The notes under the pieces are model-generated. The model was not told the origin of the DNA and ran no database searches. It was given only the letters and a program-made list of their open reading frames with translations. Positions 54,907 through 64,000 of a stretch of DNA of 64,000 nucleotides are shown here, piece by piece (within the stretch, counting starts at the first letter, position 1; every line of letters starts with the position of its first letter). Made by a program: the position numbers and the translations under genes. This DNA comes from Pseudocercospora fijiensis CIRAD86. Lineage: Eukaryota; Ascomycota; Dothideomycetes; Mycosphaerellales; Mycosphaerellaceae. The DNA lies in contig NW_006921533.1 of assembly GCF_000340215.1 (NCBI RefSeq), forward strand, positions 2,791,386 through 2,855,385, in the 5' to 3' direction.

Positions 54907-57819
54907 ATGGACTCGAGGTCGGGCATGGGCGAATGGGGTGATATGGAAATGTTCAACAACTCCAACTTCGAGGACTCGATGCCGGCCGAGTCGCCCTTCG
55001 GCATCTTCACGAACCTCGACGGCTATACCGACGACCCGCGACGAACACCCTCCAAGTCCGAAGCAACCGCGAATGCGCAGGCTGGCCAAGGTCAAGGGCC
55101 TATGTCGATACCGATGTCGATGGCGATGCCTATGCCGCCTATGCCTATGCCTATGGTGGCTTCTGCCTCCGCTGAGAGCTCAAGCCAAGACTCCGCCTCC
55201 GACACATCGAGCCGGCGCAAGCGGAAAACAGAGTCAGAGTCGCCCATCTCAAATCCGGTGACAGAGTCAGGGAAGGCGCAGGTGAAGATGGAGGATGCCA
55301 AGATGAGTATGGGAGACATGCAGCCAGGCCCGACTTACGACCACTTCTCACAGCCCATGCACAATCTATCCCTAGAGCAGAGGAAGAGCTATGGCGACAG
55401 CAACATGAGCCAGTTTGACTTCAACAGCGCCGCATCCAGTCCAATTCAGGCCGGGGACTTCAATACCGCCATGTCTCTGGATGCTCACGTCCATATGCCC
55501 GCTGCTACCATGGCCAATGCTGCACAGTTTTCGCAGGACTCGCCTGTCCAGACCATCAATCCTGGTATGTTTGCCATGGCTGGGTCACGCGATCAGTCTC
55601 CTGCAACCAACCTCATGTTCAACCAACCCTCTCCCAATGCCATATTTTCTACCCCTTCATCGGATAGTCCGGAGACCTTCAGCAGCGCTCAGTGGAATAC
55701 ATCACTCGCTCAGAACCCGCAATGGCCCGGCGATTTCGCAGGTCAACTGACTTCTCCAGGTGGCATTACTTTCACCCCATCTCCGGTACCGAATGGTGGC
55801 ACTCCTTCTGGACCTTCTCGAGCAATTACTCGACGTGGCCGTTCTCCCTTGCACATTGCTCCAATTTCGACCAAGTCCCGAGTGGAGACACAGATCAATG
55901 TTGTAATGACTCTTGAGAAGCCACCTGCTGGTATAGAATACCTCCATTTGCCACTCCACACGATAGCGAAGTCGAAACTTCTGGCGAAGGAGGAATTTGA
56001 CAAGTCAAAGGTCCTAGAGCTGCATACCATGCTTGTCTGTACGAGTGCAATGCACAACCCACAATTCAAGGAAAAGGCTCTTCAGAGAGCCGCTGCCCAG
56101 AACAACGAAGAAGTACAAAGGCGAGCTGAGCTTATGCGAGACGCAAACGACGAGGATAAGAACGACTCCAAGAACGTAGATGACGCAGACAAGACGGCAA
56201 ATGGAGGCGAAGTCAGAATCTGCAGCAATTGCATACAACGCGAGAGAAAACGCGCAGGCAGGAAGAAAACGAAACGAGAAGAAGAACAGCAGCATTGGGA
56301 GCGATTCGAGACGGAACGGGTTGTTGTCTTCAATTCGAATGAGTACTTGCCATTTAAGCCGTGTGATCCTGGAACTTATTCGCAGCGAGATACTGGCGTT
56401 GATGGGGAACAGTACATTCCGCCAGACGGAGCCCTGCATGTTACGGCCGCGATGCGCATTGCATGCTATTGCAGACACCAGAGCGAGAAGGAAGGTTTCC
56501 AGGTCATCTTCACCATGAAAGATCAGCAGGGAAATGTGGTGGCACAACAAATGTCGGATTCCATTCTCATCACGGACGACCACAAAACACATCCTCAGAG
56601 CTTCTCGGCTACAGTGCCGAGCGAAGGCTTTTACCAGAACCCAGGCTTCCTACCACATGGATTAGCGATGTCACATTCCATGGTTGACATGTCAGCACAC
56701 GTCCAGCCTTTCACCTCATCCCGATCTGCTGGAAATCTACCCGCGCTCGCATACGGCGCTCAGTTCAATCCTAATAGCCATGTTCATCAGCTTCCAGGAT
56801 CTGGTTATGCCTCCCAAACAACATCTGCCACGATGACGCCAACAAGTCTCTCGAGACCTGGATCGCCTACCAGCGCAGGACAAACAGGACCTAACAAGAA
56901 ACGGAAATCATCAACATTCCACAGAAAGGTGCCGAGTGGACTCACCATGACTCCACGAGTAGACACGAGTCAGCCACCGTCATCGAACGTGCCGTCCGCA
57001 ATATCAATGACTTCACAATTTTCGCCAACCGGACAGGGCTTTCCAAATCAGATGAATCAGTCCTACATGACCATACCAAACAACAATGGACCAGCACAGT
57101 ACTTTGGCAGTGGACCTCCTACGCCCAACGAGAGCGGGCCCTTCAACTTCAGTCAACCGCAGGTAGACGTTTCTCGGATGCAAGGTAACCAAGCATACTT
57201 TTCACATCCATCGTCTGCGGTACCCAGTAGAGCATCGTCGCCCGTGCTGCAGACACGAGGCGCAAACATGGCGGCTTATGCTCGGCAACATCCTATACAG
57301 ACGCCCACAAACACAGTTGGATCGAGGCCGCAGCAGGTGTTCCAAGCACCGCCTGGTTCTGCTGGCGGCGATGCCAACCAGGTGCAATACCCTTCCATCA
57401 CCAGAATCACACCGAATGAAGGCCCAGTCAGTGGAGGAACTGAAGTTGCCATCTTTGGCGACAACTTCGTCACAGGAATTCAGGTGCAGTTCGGCGACCA
57501 AATTTCACCCACCCAAGTGCTGTCTCCCAATTCCATGCTCACGATATCGCCGCCCGGAAGAGTAGGATCGGTGCATCTTACCCTTCTACAACCGCCCGGG
57601 ACGCCGCCGTACCCGGCGCCAGCCAGCAGGCCGATTTATCGATACACGCAGTACAACGAGGAAATGATGGTTATGGCACTAAAATTCTTGTCGGAGCAGC
57701 AGTATGGCAATACCGACACTTGGCAGAACTTTGCACAGCAAAGCGCAACGAACTTTGTGCAATCTCGTGTGAGTCGCGCAGGCCTGGGTCAAACACAGGG
57801 CTATCCCATAGGCCATTGA
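54907..57819 (+). CDS. IPT/TIG-domain transcription factor of SPT23/MGA2 type, short form
   Basis: Single exon, 970 residues. The N-terminus is acidic and Met/Pro/Ser-rich (for example repeated PMSIPMSM-like units around residues 60-80), typical of an activation domain, followed by a KR-rich stretch (RRKRK near 102). The conserved SPT23/MGA2-like region spans about 320-560: ETQINVVMTLEKPP, YLHLPLHTIAKSKL, ICSNCIQRERKRAGRKK, VVFNSNEYLPF and MRIACYCRHQSEKEGF. A long Ser/Pro/Gln linker follows, then an IPT/TIG fold at about 828-905 (ITRITPNEGPVSGGTEVAIFG onward). In yeast Mga2 and Spt23 this is followed by ankyrin repeats and a C-terminal membrane helix that respond to membrane lipid state. Here the protein stops 65 residues after the TIG with no ankyrin repeat or membrane segment, and none is seen in the 1.3 kb beyond. 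It may be a soluble member of the family or a related factor. Nuclear action is inferred. Confidence 0.8.
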   Translation: MDSRSGMGEWGDMEMFNNSNFEDSMPAESPFGIFTNLDGYTDDPRRTPSKSEATANAQAGQGQGPMSIPMSMAMPMPPMPMPMVASASAESSSQDSASDTSSRRKRKTESESPISNPVTESGKAQVKMEDAKMSMGDMQPGPTYDHFSQPMHNLSLEQRKSYGDSNMSQFDFNSAASSPIQAGDFNTAMSLDAHVHMPAATMANAAQFSQDSPVQTINPGMFAMAGSRDQSPATNLMFNQPSPNAIFSTPSSDSPETFSSAQWNTSLAQNPQWPGDFAGQLTSPGGITFTPSPVPNGGTPSGPSRAITRRGRSPLHIAPISTKSRVETQINVVMTLEKPPAGIEYLHLPLHTIAKSKLLAKEEFDKSKVLELHTMLVCTSAMHNPQFKEKALQRAAAQNNEEVQRRAELMRDANDEDKNDSKNVDDADKTANGGEVRICSNCIQRERKRAGRKKTKREEEQQHWERFETERVVVFNSNEYLPFKPCDPGTYSQRDTGVDGEQYIPPDGALHVTAAMRIACYCRHQSEKEGFQVIFTMKDQQGNVVAQQMSDSILITDDHKTHPQSFSATVPSEGFYQNPGFLPHGLAMSHSMVDMSAHVQPFTSSRSAGNLPALAYGAQFNPNSHVHQLPGSGYASQTTSATMTPTSLSRPGSPTSAGQTGPNKKRKSSTFHRKVPSGLTMTPRVDTSQPPSSNVPSAISMTSQFSPTGQGFPNQMNQSYMTIPNNNGPAQYFGSGPPTPNESGPFNFSQPQVDVSRMQGNQAYFSHPSSAVPSRASSPVLQTRGANMAAYARQHPIQTPTNTVGSRPQQVFQAPPGSAGGDANQVQYPSITRITPNEGPVSGGTEVAIFGDNFVTGIQVQFGDQISPTQVLSPNSMLTISPPGRVGSVHLTLLQPPGTPPYPAPASRPIYRYTQYNEEMMVMALKFLSEQQYGNTDTWQNFAQQSATNFVQSRVSRAGLGQTQGYPIGH

Positions 57820-59100
57820 ATGATGCTGAATGCTTGACAGTGGAGATCATGAACCCAAAGTCCGGTGCACGTGTCAATGACTGATCGCTCACCGCTTGAG
57901 ACTCAAAGCTGTATCGAGCTCCTAATCCGGTCAACTGTCCCTTTCTTGGTGCGAATATTTGATCCGTTGGCAGCGTATGATTCCAGCCGCCATTGGCTGT
58001 CGGACAGAATCGCGGCCTTCCTGGCTCTTTTCTGCACGGTGCGGATTTCTCGTGGAGTCTGGAGTATGTCGGTGATGCAGATTGCGCGGCGCAGGATGTT
58101 CGAGCAGCAGCCATGTGCGCGTATCAGTTCGATGGTCATGCAGCATCGTTCTGCGAACCGATCGAAGTTACCGGCGCTATGATGTTCTCAGCTTGCCGTG
58201 ATTTTGCAGTCATTGACGCAGGCCGGACGTCGTGCACATCAGTCAGCTCCTTTTCGCAGCGCAGCCAGGTGTGAAGACTTTTAGTCTCTGATTTGTGCAC
58301 GGTGGGAGGGCGGGCTCATGAACAGTGAATAGCATGTCCTTGATGCTCATGTCGCTTTGTTCTCTCGCGCTTTACACCTGCCATGCAATCTAGAATTTTG
58401 GCTCTGTTTGCGCTGGAATAATTAACTCCTGACGTGATCAGTCTCAGGGGGCTTACTGGAGTTGCGCTCAACTCAGTAGTCTGCAATTACCGCTTGTAGG
58501 CATCGCCCACCTACCTAGGGACTCGACGAAGCATCTTTCAGGCAGAATTCGTTCGAATTGTGAGGCTGCAGAAAGCACGGAAGTTGGGAAAGAGTTGTCA
58601 CTCAGGATTAGGGAATACGTCTCACTCGCCGGGGAGAAGAGTGCAACGCTGGACCAGTTGAGTGTTAGGTACCTGGACGGCTCAGCAGCCACGAGGCAGT
58701 TGGCCCGGAATTTGCCGCCATCGGGACTCCGAACAAGACCGGTATTGCCAAGAATTAACGCTCTTGGTCCATGACCCGGGAAAGGTGTCTATGGCGAAGA
58801 ATACACCAGTTCTGGGGCTCTCCTTACCTGTCTCTATCTGCCGGAGCACGGATCCGGTAAACTGGCTCTCTGCTTGGTCTATCGTTGCAACTCATGCATC
58901 AGTCACAGATGACTTGACAGGCACGAGCATGTCTGCTTATTACGACTTGGTGAAATAGCACGGAAAGCGAGGAAGGCATTGTGAAAATAGATATTGATAC
59001 GCATAATCAGGAGTTTATGCTAGGGGCAAAGTTGAGGGAGACGTCGGGCGCGACGACTGCTCAACTTCACAATATAGGTCTATTCTAGTAGCTACGAAGC
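57820..59100. other. Intergenic region without a supported gene
   Basis: Normal-composition DNA after the IPT/TIG gene. Several frames of 70-150 codons exist on both strands, none with domain features or convincing splice structure. RIP-type composition begins at about 59100. Confidence 0.45.
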
Positions 59101-59900
59101 AAGCTTTCACGGGTGCTTCTGGAGCCATGCGAAAGCTAATTATGAATACGATAAATGAAATAAGTAAACAAATATATATATCTATATATATGCAACTAGA
59201 ACCAAAATGTCTAGTTATTAGGAAACATATACGATACGACAATCTTCAATTTCACTTTAATTGCTTCGTATCGATCGTATTATTATTTAAGTTATATATC
59301 TAATATAGTACGCGTAGGATCTATTATTCGGGAGATAGACTACCTACCGTATTACTCTTAACCGACTATAGTTAAAGGAGAGCGAGCGAGCGGTTCGTCT
59401 TAAATCTACTAACGCATTACTTACTCTTATTATTAATAAATGTTTGCGGCTATATTACAGGTCTTATAGAAGGCGCTAAATTTTGCTCTTTGCGGCGATA
59501 TATATATATATATATATTTAAAGATTTCTCTTTTTTGTTTTTTTTATTAAATTTTTTTTCGTTCTAATAAGAAAGATAGACCTCTCTTTATTAAGAATAT
59601 AAGTTTCGTATAACGGTATAAGGCTACGTGTCTACTTAGTATAGTAGTAGTCGTACTACTATACCTAGAGTAATAAAAGTTCTAGATATTCTATTAGGTA
59701 GCTAGAATTTGTTAGGGCTAAAGAGGCTATATGTAATTAGTATATAACTAGGCCGAGTAAAGCTAGGGTCTTAATACCTTAGGCAGGGCTTAGCGCTTAG
59801 CGTTAGGCTAACTCTCCTACCTTCCTCCCTCTCCTCCTAGATCCTTATCGAATACTACTCGTACCTACCTCTACTCTATCTATCTACTAATATACCCTTC
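59101..59900. repeat. AT-rich RIP block with TA and poly(T) runs
   Basis: Contains a TA dinucleotide run at about 59497-59517 and T-rich stretches at 59528-59560. It has no coding content. It may include the LTR or flank of the gypsy element that follows, but no repeat partner lies in the window. Confidence 0.5.
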
Positions 59901-62900
59901 TTATATAGTATTCGATCTACCCTTTAAGGGTAGTAGCTAGATAGTCCTTATTTCAAGCTTTTAGCGGTATAGCTACGAACAAGACTAGTCTAACTGTATT
60001 ACGCCCGAAGAACGGGACCTATACGTACTATTCTATCGAAGCAACCGTACTAATTATTAAGCAAGGCCTTCTATACGGCCTATTACACTAAGTTAATCGT
60101 ACTAGACTAATATCTACTAATTCCGCTATATCCGTATCTTAGAGGCTAATAATACATTATTAGTATTACCCCCTATTATAATAGCCGGCTTATTACGAAG
60201 CAATAACAACCGTGCTACCGCTAGCAGCGCTAGTAATAATAACGCTAGTAGTATAGTGCCTACTAAAGTGCCTACTAAAGCACCTACTAAAGCGCCTTCT
60301 GCTAAAGAGCCTACTACTAGGCCTACCGAAGAACCTATAGTCCTAGGTAATAATCTAGAATTGCCTATTAACGACATTCTTAATAACATTGTTAATCGAC
60401 GATATAGCTAACTAGCCTTTAGCCCCTAGCTAGTAGCGAGACTCTAAGAAGCTACCTAGAATAGGCTCGCTACTCTACGCTAAGAACAATAGCTAAAGGA
60501 TAATCTCCTCGAGATCCGCCGCCTATAGGAGTCCCTAGTAACTAATGCTAAGCCGATAGTAGGGCCTTCCTTACTAGCTATTTAAAAGAAGGATATAAAA
60601 CTTAAGGATTACACTATGTTTAATAGCTCTAGTCGAAAGCAATACAATAACTATATTCGTAACTATAAGCTTAACTAGCGTAATACACCGAGAGCGCTAC
60701 TAGATAACTATTCCTTAGTTGTCTATACTATATAGTATATTAATAGTAACCCTAAGCGTACGTAGGATAACTATTTTGATTCCCTTTACGACTAGACCGC
60801 TATTTAATAGCAAGATTATAAGACTATTATATTAAACACTCTTAGCAACCCTATATTACGCTAGTAGTACGCCTAAGACTAATACCTACGTACTAAACAA
60901 AAGGCCGACTAAACCTCTCGATCCTTCGAGGCCTATCTAAAGACCCTTAAGGACGATTTACTACCTAAGACCGACTCTATCTAGATATCTAAGATACGAC
61001 CTAAACTAAGATAGGAACTAGTCCTTAAATTGGACTGCCGCCGTATATTCGAATAGGCTAATCTTATACGTATTTAATTTATAATTAAAGTAGAGACTAT
61101 AGAGCGTATAGTATAGCTATAGCAACGGTTAGAATCTAAGATACGACTATCTACTAACCGTAGCCGCGGTAGAAACTAAGGAGGTACTCCCTAAACTAAC
61201 ACTACTAATAATAGAAACAGTAACGACTAACGCAGAAGAGGTAGGGGCCGATACCGCGGTAGAAACCTCTAGCGAGGAAGAGGACAAGGAAGGGGCTTAT
61301 TTCTATATACCCCTAATCGTTCCTCTAATTCTAGCGCTAATCCGAGTAGATATAGCAACCTCCTAACCGGATTGAAGTGCTTTAACTACGATAGTACTAG
61401 CTACCTACTAGGCTAATACGACAAACCTAAGGATTAGGCCCGAATCGACCGTACTACCGCCGAGTACCGTAAGCACCTTTTAGCTGCTAATGCTACCTCT
61501 ATCGGTCCTTCGAAAAAAGAATAAGCGCCGTACTAACTATTAGCCTTATACGGCGTAAGACTATCGACATTGTGCTAGCTATTATACGCACCTGTCTCGT
61601 ATCGGACACGTATAGAACTAATTATAAAACCAAGGTTACGCTAGACCTAGGAAATTTAGTTAGTACCCTTATTAACTATCGCCTAGCTAAGTAATTAGAC
61701 CTTCGACAATTGCCTAGGACTAACCTACTAACCCTTACTTAGTTTAATAACGCTCGGTACTTAACCTATAGAGCCTACTATATTTATATAGTCCTAAAGG
61801 ACGACCTCGGAAATAAACGCCTACTAGACTTTACTGCCTATATAGTAGATATAGACAGCCTCCCCTCCGACCTTATTATTAGCAACCCTATTCTTAAGTA
61901 TTACGCTATAGTTATAGACCTAGGCCTTTAATAGTAGCGATTTGGAATCGCTAGGAAGGAGGACATTAAATATATTAATATTAGCGAGTACCCTAATAAT
62001 ATTAGGGTCCTATTTATTAGCAACCTAACCCTAGCTAATCCGACTGCCAATCTGCTCGGTAGTAATAACGAAGAACCTATGCCCCCTAACGGTATAGGCC
62101 CTAACTAGCTTGCTCGTATACTAGAGCCTATTCGAGAGACCTATATTAATATATTTAAATACTACCTAGCGTCGACATTGCCTATATTTATAGAGACAGA
62201 TTATAAGATTAATATTATAGAGGGCAAGGAGGTTCCTTTTAGTCCCCTCTACAACCTTAGTAAACGAGAGCTTGCTATATTGCGTAAGTACCTAGAGGAA
62301 AACCTAGCTAATAGTCGAATTCGGTATAGTAATAGCCCTACTAGTGCACCTATCCTGTTCGTACTAAAGAAGGATAGTAGCCTACGCCTATATATCGACT
62401 ATCGTAGGCTTAATGCTATTACTATTAAAGACCGCTATCTACTCTCTCTTATTAATAAGACCCTCGATCGCCTTTCTAGGGCTTACTACTATACTATACT
62501 AGATATTAAGGATGCGTACTATCGTATCCGCATTCGTAAGGGTAACGAATAGAAAACAGCCTTCCGTACTCGCTATAGCTATTTCGAGTACTTAGTTATG
62601 CTATTTAGCCTAGCTAATGCCCCTATAACATTCTAGTCCTATATTAATCGGGCCCTTTCGGGCCTATTAGACTACCTCTATATAGTTTACCTAGATAATA
62701 TCCTAGTTTATATACACTCCCCTAATATTGCGGAGTACTAGGCTATAGTCCGTAAGGTACTCGATCGCCTACGAGCCTATAGCTTGTATTGCAAGCCTTC
62801 TAAATGCACCTTTGCTACTAAAGAGGTATTATTCCTCGGCTTCCTCGTATTAACTAAGGGTATTAAGGCTAATCCTAATCGGATTAAAACTATTACTAAA

Positions 62901-64000
62901 TAGCCTATTTCTACGTTAATTAAGGAGCTGTAGTCGTTCCTCGGCTTCGCTAATTTCTATCGTCGCTTTATTAAGAGCTATTTACGGTATATAATGCCCC
63001 TAACTAAGCTTACTAAAACTAAGGCTAACCTAACTAGAGAGTTCAAATAGACTAATAGAGCATAAGCCGCTTTTAACGGTTTAAAGAAGCGCTTTACTAA
63101 AGTCCCCTTGTTATACTATTTCGTACTAAGCAAACAGATCCGTATTAAGACTAACGCTTTACAGTTCGCTATATCAGCTATTATATTATAACAGGCTAAT
63201 AATAATTACTAGCACCTAATCGCCTTCTTTTTACGGAAGATAATCGATATAGAACGTCGATATAAGACCTACGAGTAAGAGCTCCTAGCAATCGTAGAAG
63301 CCTTTAAGTACTAGCGCTACTATCTTAATAGTGCATAGTATACTATTTAGGTCTATACGGACTATAACAACCTACGTAGGATTACGAAGGTTACTAGGGT
63401 TATAGGTCGATAGGCTAGATAGGCCGTCTACCTCGCCGGGTTTAATTTTAATATATTATATCGGCTAGGCGTAAGCTACCCTACTAATAGCCTATCGAGG
63501 CGACCTAATTATAATAGCGAGACTTAGCAATCTATTAATTTATTGTTTCTAACCCTATAGTATAAGATTGCTATAGCCCGTATTGTTAATAAGTAAGCGT
63601 AGGATAAGCGGCTTACCGGACTCCGCGACGGCTTAAAGCATATTAATACTCTCGCTATATTAATAGTACGTATTAAGGCAAGGGCTAAGGATATAGATAG
63701 GAGAAGTTATAATAACTCCCTAGTCGATATCGCTATATATAGTAATAGCGATTAAAGCACTAATATAGTTAATCCGGCTACTAGTACTACTAGATGCATA
63801 TAGTGCATACTACGTAAGACAGCGAGGGTACTATTAAGCGAACTTGCAGACGGTAATAGCCGAGCGTTTATAGATAAGCTGTTACGTACTTAGTAGAGGG
63901 ACGCCTTTGCTACGGCTTGTATAGATTAGCTTAGAAGTAGCCGCAAGACTAGATCTAGCAAGAATTGGTCGATTAATGTTAATAGCTATTTGCGCTATAA
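59901..64000 (+). mobile_element. Ty3/gypsy retrotransposon relic, RIP-mutated, runs off the window
   Basis: Plus-strand order is gag, protease, reverse transcriptase, RNase H. Gag remnants lie at about 60560-61500, with a degraded zinc knuckle (CFNYDS) near 61380. A protease-like region is near 61620-61930. Reverse transcriptase is at about 62150-62830: SPLYNLS, FVLKKDSSLRLYIDYRRLN, LDIKDAYYRIRI and YLDNILVYI, where the catalytic YxDD reads YLDN; then SKCTFATKEVLFLGF. RNase H starts near 62930 with [15 protein letters not shown] and continues to TDYNNLR near 63360. About 375 bp of the RT frame (62178-62552) remain free of stops. A 12-bp unit (CCTACTAAAGYG) repeats about four times near 60259-60302. 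The integrase lies beyond the end or is not readable. Confidence 0.82.

Noticed and set aside
57865..58958. Several 70-150 codon frames after the IPT/TIG gene, checked as missing ankyrin or membrane exons
   Set aside because: None shows ankyrin-type helices, a membrane segment or a usable splice connection.
60126..60389. Minus-strand frame with a Gly/Ala/Leu-rich hydrophobic stretch that looks like a membrane protein
   Set aside because: It is the antisense of a 12-bp tandem repeat within the gag side of the gypsy element on the other strand.
1..64000. tRNA, rRNA or CRISPR features
   Set aside because: No cloverleaf with conserved T-loop sequence, no rRNA stretch and no regularly spaced repeat array was seen; a covariance-model scan would be the decisive test for small RNAs.

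Overview
The window is nuclear DNA of a filamentous ascomycete. The evidence is short GT-AG introns of about 50-70 bp, a VTC4 polyphosphate polymerase, TRS120 and TSC2 homologues, an AA9 lytic polysaccharide monooxygenase, and long TA-rich blocks full of dead transposons with the marks of repeat-induced point mutation (RIP). The combination fits Dothideomycetes, for example a Mycosphaerella-type plant-associated fungus, but genus and species cannot be fixed from sequence alone.

Layout: (1) 1-1610, RIP-mutated repeats. (2) 1611-3841, an MFS sugar transporter with five introns behind a cluster of CreA-type motifs. (3) 3923-4035 a small TA-flanked inverted-repeat element, then RIP-mutated DNA to about 6000. 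(4) 6204-8093, a 629-residue repeat protein of unknown function. (5) 8340-12090, RIP block with an unidentified repeat and a Tc1/mariner relic. (6) 12.1-24.6 kb, a gene island on the minus strand: two tandem paralogues of an unrecognised family, a short coiled-coil gene with a decayed copy, a Nudix hydrolase, the LPMO and VTC4. (7) 24.8-29.8 kb, RIP block with a second Tc1/mariner relic and an unidentified repeat. (8) 30030-33872, TRS120, alone between two repeat blocks. (9) 34.05-48.95 kb, a LINE-type relic, then an unidentified element split by a Ty3/gypsy element that still has both LTRs and a 5-bp target duplication, and which carries three telomere-like (CCCTAA)n tracts. (10) 49.2-57.8 kb, TSC2 and an IPT/TIG-domain protein of SPT23/MGA2 type. 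(11) 59.1-64.0 kb, another RIP-mutated Ty3/gypsy element running off the end.

The genes do not form one pathway. Several touch nutrient acquisition and sensing (sugar uptake, cellulose oxidation, polyphosphate storage, TORC1 control through TSC2) or membrane traffic and lipid control (TRS120, MGA2-like), but they are separated and I see no cluster logic. The strongest organisational signal is the two-compartment structure: unmutated genes alternate with TA-rich blocks in which CpA and TpG are nearly absent while CpG persists. Candidate novelties are the tandem paralogue family with an RIP-marked direct repeat, the repeat protein at 6.2-8.1 kb, the interstitial telomere tracts and the IPT/TIG factor that ends before any ankyrin or membrane region. 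All frame, splice and repeat calls were made by eye; no database search was run.
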